Position numbers and translations under genes: made by a program | The notes under the pieces: generated by a model | Told to the model about the DNA's origin: nothing | The model's input: only the letters and a program-made list of their open reading frames with translations | Databases searched by the model: none | Assembly (NCBI GenBank): GCA_027023145.1 | Contig: JALVWV010000331.1 | Coordinates: 1 to 21,673, forward strand | Direction of reading: 5' to 3' | Source: Campylobacteraceae bacterium | Lineage (GTDB): Bacteria > Campylobacterota > Campylobacteria > Campylobacterales > Sulfurovaceae | DNA length: 21,673 nucleotides | Shown: positions 1 to 5,853 of the stretch, one piece after another | Position numbering within the stretch: position 1 is the stretch's first letter | Layout of the letters: every line of letters starts with the position of its first letter

Positions 1-230
1 GCCGTGAGCAGTCCCTCGCCTACCGCAACGCCTTCAAACAGATCGACCTCCTCCTGACCTACCCCGACCGCAACTGCGTCATCGACTACAAAAGCTCCCC
101 AAAATACGCCGACCACCACCGCCAGCAAGTCGCCCACTACATCGAAGCGATTGAGAGCATTACTGGTAAACCGACGGAGGGGAAAGTAGTGTATCTGCTG
201 GAGAATCGGGTGGAGGTGGTTGGGGTGTGA
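1..230 (+). CDS. C-terminal end of a RecB/AddA-family nuclease-helicase (partial)
   Basis: This is the last 75 codons of an open frame that enters from the left edge and ends with TGA at 228-230. The translation contains IDLLL, then VIDYKSS about 12 residues later, then a QV-x2-Y motif. This is the core of the RecB-type (PD-(D/E)xK) nuclease domain found at the C-terminus of AddA/RecB helicase-nucleases and in stand-alone RecB-like exonucleases. The Asp of IDLLL and the Asp and Lys of DYK are the expected metal-binding and catalytic residues. The family processes double-strand DNA ends for recombination. AddA is the likeliest full-length gene, but the helicase part is outside the window, so a shorter RecB-like nuclease cannot be excluded. 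Confidence 0.65.
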   Translation, partial: REQSLAYRNAFKQIDLLLTYPDRNCVIDYKSSPKYADHHRQQVAHYIEAIESITGKPTEGKVVYLLENRVEVVGV

Positions 231-268
231 ATATTTTGCGTTCACCCAACACTTCCCATGCTCCACAT

Positions 269-300
269 CTCCTGAGACTGTGAAAGAACTCAGGAGTTTT
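269..300 (+). terminator. Probable rho-independent terminator of the nuclease gene
   Basis: A perfect 8-bp stem (CTCCTGAG at 269-276, CTCAGGAG at 289-296) encloses a 12-nt loop and is followed by TTTT. It lies 39 nt downstream of the nuclease stop codon. The U tract is short, so efficiency is uncertain. Confidence 0.6.
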
Positions 301-371
301 GGAGCAGGGACTTCAGTCCCATACAATGAAGTTTCATTATATGATTTTAACGGGGCTAAAGCCCCTGCTCC
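301..371. repeat. Composite palindromic intergenic repeat
   Basis: Three palindromes lie side by side. They are GGGACTTCAGTCCC within 301-320, AATGAA-GT-TTCATT at 325-338, and GGGGCTAAAGCCCC at 352-365. The outer arms GGAGCAGGG (301-309) and CCCTGCTCC (363-371) are also inverted, so the whole 71 bp could fold as one cruciform. The layout resembles a BIME: two REP-like hairpins facing each other around a spacer. The core differs from the RAYT-linked REPs elsewhere in the window. Confidence 0.6.
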
Positions 372-471
372 TTAAAAGTACACGTTCTTATGTAGTCTCG
401 GATGATATGGGATACGGAATAAATTTCTCATGTGTCATCAGCTTTGTTGCACTCATTCATTTATCAAAAGA

Positions 472-480
472 TGCTATAAT
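472..480 (+). promoter_or_regulatory. Extended -10 promoter of the DUF3597 gene
   Basis: TGCTATAAT is a consensus extended -10 element (TGn plus TATAAT at 475-480). No -35 hexamer sits at the usual distance, which is common for campylobacterial vegetative promoters. The predicted start near 487 leaves a leader of about 20 nt that includes AAGGAG before the ATG at 508. Confidence 0.7.
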
Positions 481-507
481 CTCCCACACTAACAATAAGG
501 AGTACAC

Positions 508-903
508 ATGGGTATTTTCAGTTCTATTATGGACAAACTGGGTTTCGGAGACGATGAGAAGCAGGAGGAGCAGGCAGCAGCCGAAGAGGTGAGTGCCGCT
601 CCCGAAGAGAGTGAGAACCTCGCTGAGACATCTGAGCCGGTAGTTGTCGTCGTCGATGTGGCGGCCAAACTGGATGATCTCGCAGCCAACAACCCTGAAG
701 ATCTCGACTGGAAAGTCTCCATCGTCGATCTGCTTAAGCTGCTCGGTCTGGATAGCTCGTACGGTCACCGTAAAGAGCTCGCTGCTGAAATGGGCATCGA
801 AGGCTATGAAGGGACTGCCGAGCAAAACATCGCCTTGCACAAAGCAGTTTTAGTAAAACTCGCCGACAATGGCGGCAATATCCCCGCCGATCTTCTCGAC
901 TGA
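508..903 (+). CDS. DUF3597-family acidic protein
   Basis: A 131-residue cytoplasmic protein. It begins MGIFSSIMDKLGFG, the usual amphipathic start of DUF3597 proteins, followed by an Ala/Glu-rich acidic linker (about residues 15-45). The globular DUF3597 domain spans about residues 50-131, with VDVAAKLDDLAANNP, LDWKVSIVDLLKLLGLDSS and the C-terminal NGGNIPADLLD. The biochemical role of the family is unknown; a homologue is named YgaU/LysM-associated in some genomes. The start is supported by AAGGAG about 7 nt upstream and the extended -10 promoter. The gene is monocistronic and convergent with the cytochrome c gene. Confidence 0.85.
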   Translation: MGIFSSIMDKLGFGDDEKQEEQAAAEEVSAAPEESENLAETSEPVVVVVDVAAKLDDLAANNPEDLDWKVSIVDLLKLLGLDSSYGHRKELAAEMGIEGYEGTAEQNIALHKAVLVKLADNGGNIPADLLD

Positions 904-912
904 GTTTTTTTT

Positions 913-935
913 CATCTTCCCTACGTGGGAGGATG
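913..935. other. Hairpin between convergent genes
   Basis: CATCTTCCC (913-921) pairs with GGGAGGATG (927-935), with one G-U pair and a 5-nt loop. A run of eight T residues precedes it on the plus strand rather than following it. It is therefore not a canonical terminator in either direction, but it is the only secondary structure between the two convergent genes. Confidence 0.4.
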
Positions 936-945
936 GAGACCCCCC

Positions 946-1281
946 TTACTTCTCTTTCTTAATCATCCACTTCTTAAACTTCACCAGCGACCCAATATAA
1001 TCTGCCACATCCTCAATCTCCTGATCCGTCAGCGGCAGGGTGGGCATGGCGTTGGCGTCGTAACCGAAGGATCGGTACATGGCATAGGGGTCTTTGGCGT
1101 AGTGGGCGATCTGGGCATTGGTGCGGGTGTAGGAGACCATGTTGAAATCGGGTCCGAGTCCTCCACGTCCATCGATGGTGTGGCACATGGCGCAGTTGGA
1201 TTTGTAGACGGCTTGACCGCGTGTGATGTCGGCGGAGAGCAGGGTGGAGAGGAGCAAGAAGGTGAGTGATATATTTTGCAT
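946..1281 (-). CDS. Exported monohaem c-type cytochrome (class I-like)
   Basis: A 111-residue protein with a signal peptide (about residues 1-17, hydrophobic FLLLSTLLSA). The haem-binding motif CAMCH is at residues 30-34. Met79 in NAMPTLPLT is the probable sixth axial ligand, followed by the typical C-terminal helix (EIEDVADYIGSL). It is a soluble or lipid-associated periplasmic electron carrier of the small cytochrome c553/c6 type. The exact redox partner cannot be read from the sequence. A perfect FNR-type palindrome sits 82 nt upstream of the start codon, centred at the position expected for class II activation, so low-oxygen or nitrosative control is likely. It is transcribed divergently from pstS. 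Confidence 0.88.
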   Translation of the reverse strand: MQNISLTFLLLSTLLSADITRGQAVYKSNCAMCHTIDGRGGLGPDFNMVSYTRTNAQIAHYAKDPYAMYRSFGYDANAMPTLPLTDQEIEDVADYIGSLVKFKKWMIKKEK

Positions 1282-1335
1282 TGAAAATCCTTGAGTTTAA
1301 ATCAGAGTAAATTAGTCCGATTGAATGGATGCCGA

Positions 1336-1378
1336 AATATATCTTAGTTTATGATAATGATTCTTGATTTTGATCAAG
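1336..1378 (-). promoter_or_regulatory. FNR/CRP-type operator and promoter of the cytochrome c gene
   Basis: The sequence TTGAT-TTTG-ATCAA at 1364-1377 is an exact match to the FNR consensus TTGAT-N4-ATCAA, and the flanking C and G extend the symmetry. On the minus strand a TATATT -10 candidate lies at 1341-1336. A start about 7 nt further on (near 1329) puts the box centre at about -41.5, the classical class II activator position. An FNR/CRP-superfamily regulator is therefore expected to activate the cytochrome gene. A role at the divergent pstS is possible but has less positional support. Confidence 0.65.
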
Positions 1379-1430
1379 AAGTGATGGATAAGTGACGGTT
1401 TATCATTTGTGGTGTACACTACGGATGCAG

Positions 1431-1445
1431 GTCTGAGGATCAGAC
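1431..1445 (+). other. Hairpin in the pstS leader
   Basis: GTCTGA (1431-1436) and TCAGAC (1440-1445) form a perfect 6-bp stem with a 3-nt loop, 72 nt upstream of the pstS start. The octamer palindrome GTGTACAC lies just before it (1412-1419). No obvious Pho box was found, and the role is unknown. Confidence 0.3.
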
Positions 1446-1516
1446 ACACAAGCGCACAGATTTCTTACCCAAAACTCCAAGCTTGTCATTACCATATATT
1501 TACGCAGGAGTATTCC

Positions 1517-2326
1517 ATGAACAAGATTACCATAGTTTCGTTGGCCGCGAGTGCCATGCTTTTTGCCGGATCGGATCCATTTTCCGGGCTCTCAGGCACC
1601 TTGAGGATCGCCGGAGGGACGGCGCATATCCCAACGATGAAAGCCGTCGCAGCCGAGGTGACTCAGGCGCACCCTGATGTCAAGATTGCTATCGCAGGCG
1701 GCGGGAGCGGTGTCGGGATCAAAAAGGTGGGTGAAGGGCTCGTCGATATCGGCAATGCCGGACGCAAGGCGAGTGATGCCGAGATAAAAAAATACGGTCT
1801 CGTGCTGCACAAATGGGCGATTGACGGGATCGCGGTGGTGACTAATCCCGAAAACAACGTCACTGCCCTGAGCCGTCAGACGATCGCCGATGTGTTTGCT
1901 GGCAAAATCACCGACTGGAAGGCGCTGGGAGGACACCCCGGTGCGATCCACCTCTACACCCGCGATGCCGCCAGTGGTACGCGCAAAGTCTTCTGGAAAA
2001 AGGTGCTGCACAAAGGTGCTATGGCTCCATCTGCAACGGTTGTCGCCTCCAATGGTGCGATGAAACGTGCGATTGCTGGAGATAAAGGAGCAATAGGCTT
2101 TCTTTCAGCTGGGTTTATTGACAAAAGTGTTACCGGCGTAGCGATCGATGGAGTTGCTCCTACCCGCGCCAACATTCAAAACGGTAGCTACACCTACGCC
2201 CGCGGCCTTTACTCGATCACCAAAGGGGAAGCCAGAGGGCTGGCCAAAGCGATGATCGATACGATGCTCAGCACGCACGTCCAGCACGACATCGTCGCGG
2301 CCAAAGGGTTCGTCCCGGTACGCTGA
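1517..2326 (+). CDS. pstS: Periplasmic phosphate-type substrate-binding protein
   Basis: A 269-residue PBP-like protein with a signal peptide (about residues 1-17). Family motifs are the first binding loop LRIAGGTAHIPTM, GGGSGVGIKKVGEGLVDIGNAGR, SGTRKVFW, and the C-terminal IVAAKGFVPV. It delivers a tetrahedral oxyanion to the PstCA permease. The first loop reads GGTAH where PstS proteins usually have GSTT or GSTS, so ligand specificity could differ slightly. The ATG at 1517 is chosen because CAGGAG lies 6 nt upstream and the signal peptide begins there; the frame is open further upstream to 1409. It is the first gene of a pstSCAB cluster and the pstC start follows its stop by 3 nt. Confidence 0.88.
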   Translation: MNKITIVSLAASAMLFAGSDPFSGLSGTLRIAGGTAHIPTMKAVAAEVTQAHPDVKIAIAGGGSGVGIKKVGEGLVDIGNAGRKASDAEIKKYGLVLHKWAIDGIAVVTNPENNVTALSRQTIADVFAGKITDWKALGGHPGAIHLYTRDAASGTRKVFWKKVLHKGAMAPSATVVASNGAMKRAIAGDKGAIGFLSAGFIDKSVTGVAIDGVAPTRANIQNGSYTYARGLYSITKGEARGLAKAMIDTMLSTHVQHDIVAAKGFVPVR

Positions 2327-2329
2327 CCG

Positions 2330-3160
2330 ATGCGCACTCTCTCCCTCTTCACGACCGTAGTGGCTTCGGCGGGGCTGGGGGGTGTGCTGTTTTTTCTCCT
2401 TGGATTTGCAGCACCGCTCCTGATGGGGCATCCCCTCGGGACGCTACTGAGTGCGATGTGGAATCCCCAAGCCGGTCAGTACGGCCTGCTGCCGATGGTT
2501 ATCGGTACCCTCGCGGTCGCTCTGCTGGCGACGCTGATCGGATTTACGGGGGCGCTGGCGGCTGCGTTGCAGTTTGAAGCGATGCGATCCGGACGTCTCA
2601 AGCGCCTCCTCTACCGGGGGATTTTGGTGCTCGGTGCCATCCCGACGGTGGTGTACGGGCTGGTGGGGGTAGTGATCCTCATTCCGTGGCTGCGGCTGTA
2701 CGTCGTGGAGGGAGCCGGGTGGAGCATTCTTGCGGCTGGCGTCATGCTCTCCCTTGTAATCTGGCCGACGATGGTGTTGTTCCTGATCGACTCATTCCAC
2801 GCGACAGCGCCGGAATTTGCCGCGATCACCTCGGCACTCGGCGGTGAGCGGATCCAGTACCAGCTCGGAGTCCTGCTCCCCTTTCACCGCCGCAGCATCG
2901 GGGTAGCACTCTCTCTCGGCCTTGCCCGAGCCATGGGGGATACGATGATCGCCCTGATGCTTGCTGGCAACAGTCTCACGATACCTCACGCTGTTACCGA
3001 TTCCGCCCGCACCCTCACCGCCCATATCGCCCTGCTGTTTGCTGGAGATTTTGACTCGCCAGCGTTCCGGTCGATCTTTGTCAGTGGGTTGATATTGTTG
3101 GGATTGACGGTGGTGCTGCAGGGGGCGATTGTGTATTTGCGAAGGGGGAGGGTGTGGTGA
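2330..3160 (+). CDS. pstC: Phosphate-type ABC transporter permease
   Basis: A 276-residue membrane protein with about six transmembrane segments. The cytoplasmic EAA-type loop (ITSALGGERIQYQLGVLLPFHRR) contacts the ATPase, and LARAMGDTMIALML is the PstC signature of the following helix. It pairs with PstA to form the inner-membrane channel fed by PstS. The start lies 3 nt after the pstS stop, so translation is probably coupled. It is followed by a 262-bp gap full of palindromes and 7-bp repeats before pstA, unusual for genes whose products must be made in equal amounts. Confidence 0.88.
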   Translation: MRTLSLFTTVVASAGLGGVLFFLLGFAAPLLMGHPLGTLLSAMWNPQAGQYGLLPMVIGTLAVALLATLIGFTGALAAALQFEAMRSGRLKRLLYRGILVLGAIPTVVYGLVGVVILIPWLRLYVVEGAGWSILAAGVMLSLVIWPTMVLFLIDSFHATAPEFAAITSALGGERIQYQLGVLLPFHRRSIGVALSLGLARAMGDTMIALMLAGNSLTIPHAVTDSARTLTAHIALLFAGDFDSPAFRSIFVSGLILLGLTVVLQGAIVYLRRGRVW

Positions 3161-3189
3161 GTGCTATGTGTTACGTGTTACGCTTCTCT

Positions 3190-3215
3190 CGTTCCCACGC
3201 TCCAGCGAGGGAACG
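3190..3215. repeat. GTTCCCACGC-type palindromic repeat, copy 1
   Basis: CGTTCCC (3190-3196) is inverted against GGGAACG (3209-3215), with ACGCTCCAGCGA between. A second copy in the opposite orientation lies at 10325-10350. Similar TTCCCACGC palindromes are widespread REP-like elements in proteobacteria. Confidence 0.6.
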
Positions 3216-3255
3216 CATATCGGGGATATTTCTGTGGCGATGGTTGCAGGGTTGT

Positions 3256-3277
3256 GGTCGGCTGAAGCCAACCCTAC
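3256..3277 (-). repeat. REP element (GTAG type)
   Basis: A complete copy of the window's main REP, read on the minus strand as GTAG followed by GGTTGGC-TTCA-GCCGACC. The head tetranucleotide GTAG and the 7-bp stem with one G-U pair match the structure described for RAYT-associated REPs. Identical or near-identical copies lie at 4270, 7501, 7540, 8162 and 8232. Confidence 0.8.
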
Positions 3278-3282
3278 GAGAG

Positions 3283-3319
3283 AAAATCGTAAACGATTTT
3301 TGGTGCGCAATTGCGCACC
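3283..3319. other. Two adjacent perfect palindromes in the pstC-pstA gap
   Basis: AAAATCG-TAAA-CGATTTT (3283-3300) is followed directly by the 18-bp uninterrupted palindrome GGTGCGCAATTGCGCACC (3302-3319). Either could form a strong hairpin or cruciform. The first ends in TTTTT (3297-3301), so it could also weakly terminate transcription and lower expression of the downstream genes relative to pstSC. Confidence 0.55.
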
Positions 3320-3336
3320 CGCGAACCACCATCCTC

Positions 3337-3403
3337 TTTTTCATTTTTCATTTTTCATTTTTCATCCTTCTTCGGCAACTCTCAACTCTCAACTCTCAAC
3401 TCT
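3337..3403. repeat. Two heptanucleotide tandem tracts
   Basis: TTTTTCA is repeated exactly four times at 3337-3364, and CAACTCT is repeated exactly four times at 3376-3403. The two units are unrelated in sequence but share period (7 bp) and copy number. The second tract ends 19 nt before the pstA start codon, so changes in copy number would alter the leader of pstA. Confidence 0.8.
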
Positions 3404-3422
3404 ACACTCCGCGAGAGCGCCT

Positions 3423-4232
3423 ATGATCACCCGCGCCCTCGCATGGCTGATCCGCCTCGTGACTCTCGCCATCCTTACAGCCTTTGTCAGTCTGCTCATG
3501 TATCTGATTGTTCAAGGTGTCCATGCCTTCGATCCGGCGATGTTTACCGCCAATGGGGTGCTGGTCGCGCCGCTAATTGGGACGGTATGGCTGGTGGTTC
3601 TCTCAGTATTGGTGGCACTGCCAATCGGGGTGGGAGCCGGGATTTATCTCTCGGTCTATGCACGGGGGCGGATGCGGGAGGTGTTGAGCTTCTGGTTTGA
3701 GCTCCATGCGTCGATCCCCTCGATCCTGATCGGACTGTTCGGGTTTGCGCTGATCCTTGCTTTGCACCGGTTGCTCCCTGCGGCTCTTCCGGCACTCTGG
3801 CTCGCCGCCGTCTCAATCGCGATCCTCATCGTCCCATACATCATCAAAGCCACGGAGCTGGGGATCGCCGAGACGCCCCCCGAGTCGATCCGTTTGGCGT
3901 ATGCCCTCGGGGCGACCCGTGAGCAGGTGCTGCGCACCATCCAGCTCCCCGCCGCCCGCCGCCACCTCCTCAAAGGGATCATCCTCGCCACCGCCCGTGC
4001 CGCCGAAGACACCGCCGTCATCATGCTCACCGGTGCCGTCGCCAGCTACGGCATCCCCCATTCACTGCTGGAGCCGTTTGAGGCGCTGCCGTTTTTTATC
4101 TACACGACGGTAGCAGCTTACGGGAGTGCGGAGGAGCTGGACGGGGTGTTTGTCGCTGCGTTTGTATTGGTGGGGATGGCGGGGGTTTTGGTGGGAGTTT
4201 TGTTAAATGAGAAGTTAGAAGTTAGAAATTAG
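3423..4232 (+). CDS. pstA: Phosphate-type ABC transporter permease
   Basis: A 269-residue protein with about six membrane segments. The coupling loop IRLAYALGATREQVLRTIQLPAARR and the PstA signature ATARAAEDTAVIMLTGA are clear. It forms the heterodimeric permease with PstC. The start at 3423 (MITRALAWLIRL) is chosen because the open frame upstream runs through repeats and palindromes and has no family similarity. The last codons (EKLEVRN) are encoded by a 7-bp tandem repeat (4211-4238), so the C-terminal tail looks like an extension created by repeat growth across the original stop region. Confidence 0.88.
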   Translation: MITRALAWLIRLVTLAILTAFVSLLMYLIVQGVHAFDPAMFTANGVLVAPLIGTVWLVVLSVLVALPIGVGAGIYLSVYARGRMREVLSFWFELHASIPSILIGLFGFALILALHRLLPAALPALWLAAVSIAILIVPYIIKATELGIAETPPESIRLAYALGATREQVLRTIQLPAARRHLLKGIILATARAAEDTAVIMLTGAVASYGIPHSLLEPFEALPFFIYTTVAAYGSAEELDGVFVAAFVLVGMAGVLVGVLLNEKLEVRN

Positions 4233-4238
4233 AAGTTT
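4211..4238. repeat. Heptanucleotide tract at the pstA 3' end
   Basis: Four consecutive 7-mers, GAAGTTA, GAAGTTA, GAAATTA and GAAGTTT, span the last codons and the stop of pstA. The period is the same as in the tracts at 3337-3403 and 13386-13420. Confidence 0.7.
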
Positions 4239-4269
4239 TGGTATGCGTTGTCTTGCAACGCTTTTATCT

Positions 4270-4356
4270 GTAGGGTTGGCTTCAGCCGACCAAAGGGGCT
4301 TGGGCTTCAGCCCAACCAAACGCGAAGCGTATTTTATGGGTTGAAACCCCAGCCCC
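4270..4356 (+). repeat. REP element followed by two further palindromes
   Basis: A perfect GTAG-headed REP lies at 4270-4291. It is followed by TTGGGC-TTCA-GCCCAA (4300-4315) and GGGTTGAAACCC (4338-4349). The last two are bracketed by the inverted pair GGGGCT (4295-4300) and AGCCCC (4351-4356). Together they fill most of the pstA-pstB gap. Confidence 0.7.
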
Positions 4357-4381
4357 AATTTAACACAAAAGGAACGTGCCC

Positions 4382-5050
4382 ATGCTGCGCATCACCAACC
4401 TCACTTTCGGCTACGAGTCAACCCCCATCGTCGAGAATCTCTCTTTCAAAGCGCATCCGGGGGAGATCACAGTCATTGCCGCACCTTCGGGGCAGGGTAA
4501 GACTTCCTTACTCAAGGCGATCAATCGGCTCCACGAGGTGGAGGAGAGTCCTTTCTGGTATACTGGAATGATCGAGGCGCGTGTCAATGGAGCGGTGCGG
4601 GATGTGTACGATCCGGCACTCGATGTCCACACACTCCGGCGGCAGGTGGCGTATATCTTCCAGTCCCCTACCGTCCTGCCGATGAGCATCGCAGCCAATG
4701 TGGCCTTTGGCTTACGATTGGCCGGGGAACGGGATCGAGGCATGATCGCCGAGCGTGTTCGTGCTGCTCTCGAAGCAGTCGGGCTCTATGATGAAGTTGA
4801 TGCCCGCCTCGATGCTCCGGCCTCGATCCTCTCCCAGGGGCAGAAGCAGCGCCTCGCCATCGCCCGCGCCCTCATCCTCGACCCGACGGTACTGCTCCTC
4901 GACGAGCCTACCGCTTCCCTCGACCCGGTTGCGACCGGACGGATTGAAGCACTATTACTGCGACTAAAAGAGGAGCGGACGTTGCTGTTGGTCTCGCATG
5001 ATGAGGAACAGGTGAAAAGGATAGGGGAGAAAGTAATAGAGTTGGGGTGA
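4382..5050 (+). CDS. pstB: Phosphate-type ABC transporter ATPase
   Basis: A 222-residue ABC ATPase. Walker A is APSGQGKTS (about residues 34-42), followed by a Q-loop VAYIFQSPTVLPMSI, signature LSQGQKQRLAIARAL, Walker B VLLLDEPTASLD and H-loop LLLVSHD. It powers the PstCA permease. It is shorter than typical PstB (about 250 residues), and the signature reads LSQGQ instead of LSGGQ. Its assignment as PstB therefore rests mainly on position in the pstSCA cluster and on the VLPMSI segment typical of the family. The ATG at 4382 is preferred over a GTG at 4376 because AAAGGA then has normal spacing. Its 3' end is duplicated at 6047-6079. Confidence 0.82.
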   Translation: MLRITNLTFGYESTPIVENLSFKAHPGEITVIAAPSGQGKTSLLKAINRLHEVEESPFWYTGMIEARVNGAVRDVYDPALDVHTLRRQVAYIFQSPTVLPMSIAANVAFGLRLAGERDRGMIAERVRAALEAVGLYDEVDARLDAPASILSQGQKQRLAIARALILDPTVLLLDEPTASLDPVATGRIEALLLRLKEERTLLLVSHDEEQVKRIGEKVIELG

Positions 5051-5051
5051 A
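5019..5051 (+). repeat. 33-bp direct repeat, left copy (pstB 3' end)
   Basis: The last 32 nt of pstB, including its stop codon, plus one further base recur at 6047-6079 with a single mismatch (32 of 33). The copies are 1,028 bp apart and bracket the yefM-yoeB and small-ORF island. Confidence 0.9.
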
Positions 5052-5054
5052 GGT

Positions 5055-5312
5055 TTACTTGTAATGGTATCGGCACTGAGCGATCAGTAGGGTGTCACCC
5101 TGGACACGATAGACGATACGGTGTTCGATGGTGATGCGCCGTGACCAGTAGCCCGACCAGTTGTGTTTGAGGGGTTCGGGGTCGCCGATCCTTTCAAACG
5201 GGCTACGAGCGATCTCTTTGATGAGGCGGTTGATCTTGCGGAGGATTTTTTTGTCGTGCTCCTGCCAGTAGAGATAATCTTCCCAGGCATCATCTGAAAA
5301 AGTGTAAATCAT
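5055..5312 (-). CDS. yoeB: YoeB/Txe-family mRNA interferase toxin
   Basis: An 85-residue RelE-superfamily toxin. All catalytic positions known for E. coli YoeB are present at the same numbering: Glu46, Arg65, His83 and Tyr84 (C-terminal RYHYK). The toxin cleaves mRNA at the ribosomal A site, and free toxin stops translation until the antitoxin YefM neutralises it. The gene starts 3 nt after the yefM stop, the usual coupled arrangement. It ends 4 nt before the convergent pstB stop, with no terminator between. With its antitoxin it lies inside a segment flanked by a 33-bp direct repeat, which suggests acquisition as a unit. The active site looks intact. Confidence 0.93.
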   Translation of the reverse strand: MIYTFSDDAWEDYLYWQEHDKKILRKINRLIKEIARSPFERIGDPEPLKHNWSGYWSRRITIEHRIVYRVQGDTLLIAQCRYHYK

Positions 5313-5315
5313 TCA

Positions 5316-5570
5316 TCATTCTTCGATCAAAGTACGCACTTGCCCCTGACCGGCTTCGAGTTGCCGGATAGAGCGATTGAGGCGTTTGGCGTTGGCGGCA
5401 CTCTGCATCAGATACATGGTCTCCTCCATCGCACGGAAGTCTTGCAAAGAGACGAGGACGACCGGCTCTTTGTTCTGGCGTGTGACGAGGATAGGGGTCG
5501 CATTTTGTACCACGGCATCAAACGTAGAAGCGAGATGCTGTCGTGTTTGTGAAAAGGTCATGGTTTGCAT
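5316..5570 (-). CDS. yefM: YefM/Phd-family antitoxin
   Basis: An 84-residue protein. The N-terminal Phd/YefM DNA-binding domain (MQTMTFSQTRQHLASTFDAV, then PILVTRQNKEPVVLVSLQDF) is followed by a helix and a flexible acidic C-terminus that wraps YoeB. It neutralises the toxin and, with it, represses its own promoter. The start is supported by AAGGAG about 6 nt upstream. The -10 region lies inside a pair of TGTACA-type half-sites (5587-5604), as in the E. coli yefM operator. Confidence 0.92.
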   Translation of the reverse strand: MQTMTFSQTRQHLASTFDAVVQNATPILVTRQNKEPVVLVSLQDFRAMEETMYLMQSAANAKRLNRSIRQLEAGQGQVRTLIEE

Positions 5571-5585
5571 GAGAACTCCTTGAAT

Positions 5586-5605
5586 GTGTACATATTTTAG
5601 TACAT
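5586..5605 (-). promoter_or_regulatory. YefM-YoeB operator overlapping the promoter
   Basis: TGTACA (5587-5592) and AGTACA (5599-5604) have centres 12 bp apart. The -10 candidate TAAAAT (minus strand, 5599-5594) lies between them. Paired palindromes with a TGTACA core and this spacing are the known operator layout of E. coli yefM-yoeB. Confidence 0.65.
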
Positions 5606-5688
5606 ATTTTATTAGAAGGACTTTAGGATTCCCCTTACAGAATCGAAGTTTTTTATATGAAATTAAACTTATTTTGAGTAGTATAACG

Positions 5689-5759
5689 GAAAGGGTACAC
5701 AGAAGCTTGAGGAGTTGCCGCTCCTCAAGCCTTGTGCGACTACTTGTCGCAGTCTGTGT
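5689..5759. ncRNA. Multi-branched structured RNA element (3' region of small-ORF transcript and/or antisense RNA)
   Basis: A closing stem (ACACAGA 5697-5703 with TCTGTGT 5753-5759) surrounds two perfect hairpins. The first is GCTTGAGGAG/CTCCTCAAGC (5705-5714 and 5721-5730) and the second is GCGAC/GTCGC (5736-5740 and 5746-5750). The symmetry allows the same fold on either strand. On the plus strand a -10-like TATAAC (5682-5687) precedes it and a pyrimidine-rich stretch follows, so a short antisense RNA is possible. On the minus strand it forms the stop-codon region and 3' UTR of the small ORF at 5740-5853. I recognise no known RNA family. Confidence 0.5.
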
Positions 5760-5853
5760 TCTTTTGCCTCTTGCTCTCTTTATAGCTCAGCCACATGATT
5801 GTAACCTTCACTACTCCAAGAACCAAAGCAAGTACAGAAAACCAAGTTTCCAT
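5740..5853 (-). CDS. Small hydrophobic protein, candidate type I toxin
   Basis: A 37-residue ORF. Residues about 4-23 (WFSVLALVLGVVKVTIMWLS) would form one membrane helix, followed by a charged basic tail (YKESKRQKNTDCDK). Size and layout resemble membrane-damaging type I toxins. No family was recognised by sequence. Supporting context on the minus strand: an extended -10 box (TGGTATGAT, 5974-5966), a structured leader of about 105 nt, and an AAAGGG Shine-Dalgarno about 7 nt before the ATG. This Shine-Dalgarno lies in a 10-nt segment (5866-5857) that is perfectly complementary to the 3' part of the same transcript (5698-5689). It could instead be a non-toxic small membrane protein or a non-coding transcript. 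Confidence 0.5.
   Translation of the reverse strand: METWFSVLALVLGVVKVTIMWLSYKESKRQKNTDCDK

Noticed and set aside
913..935. Hairpin as a rho-independent terminator
   Set aside because: The T run precedes rather than follows the stem on the plus strand, and on the minus strand the hairpin is followed by A residues.
3337..3403. Short tandem repeats as a CRISPR array
   Set aside because: Units are 7 bp with no spacers, and no cas genes are nearby.
3129..3422. N-terminal extension of pstA through the upstream open frame
   Set aside because: The extension is encoded by a REP, palindromes and heptad repeats. The family N-terminus begins at 3423.
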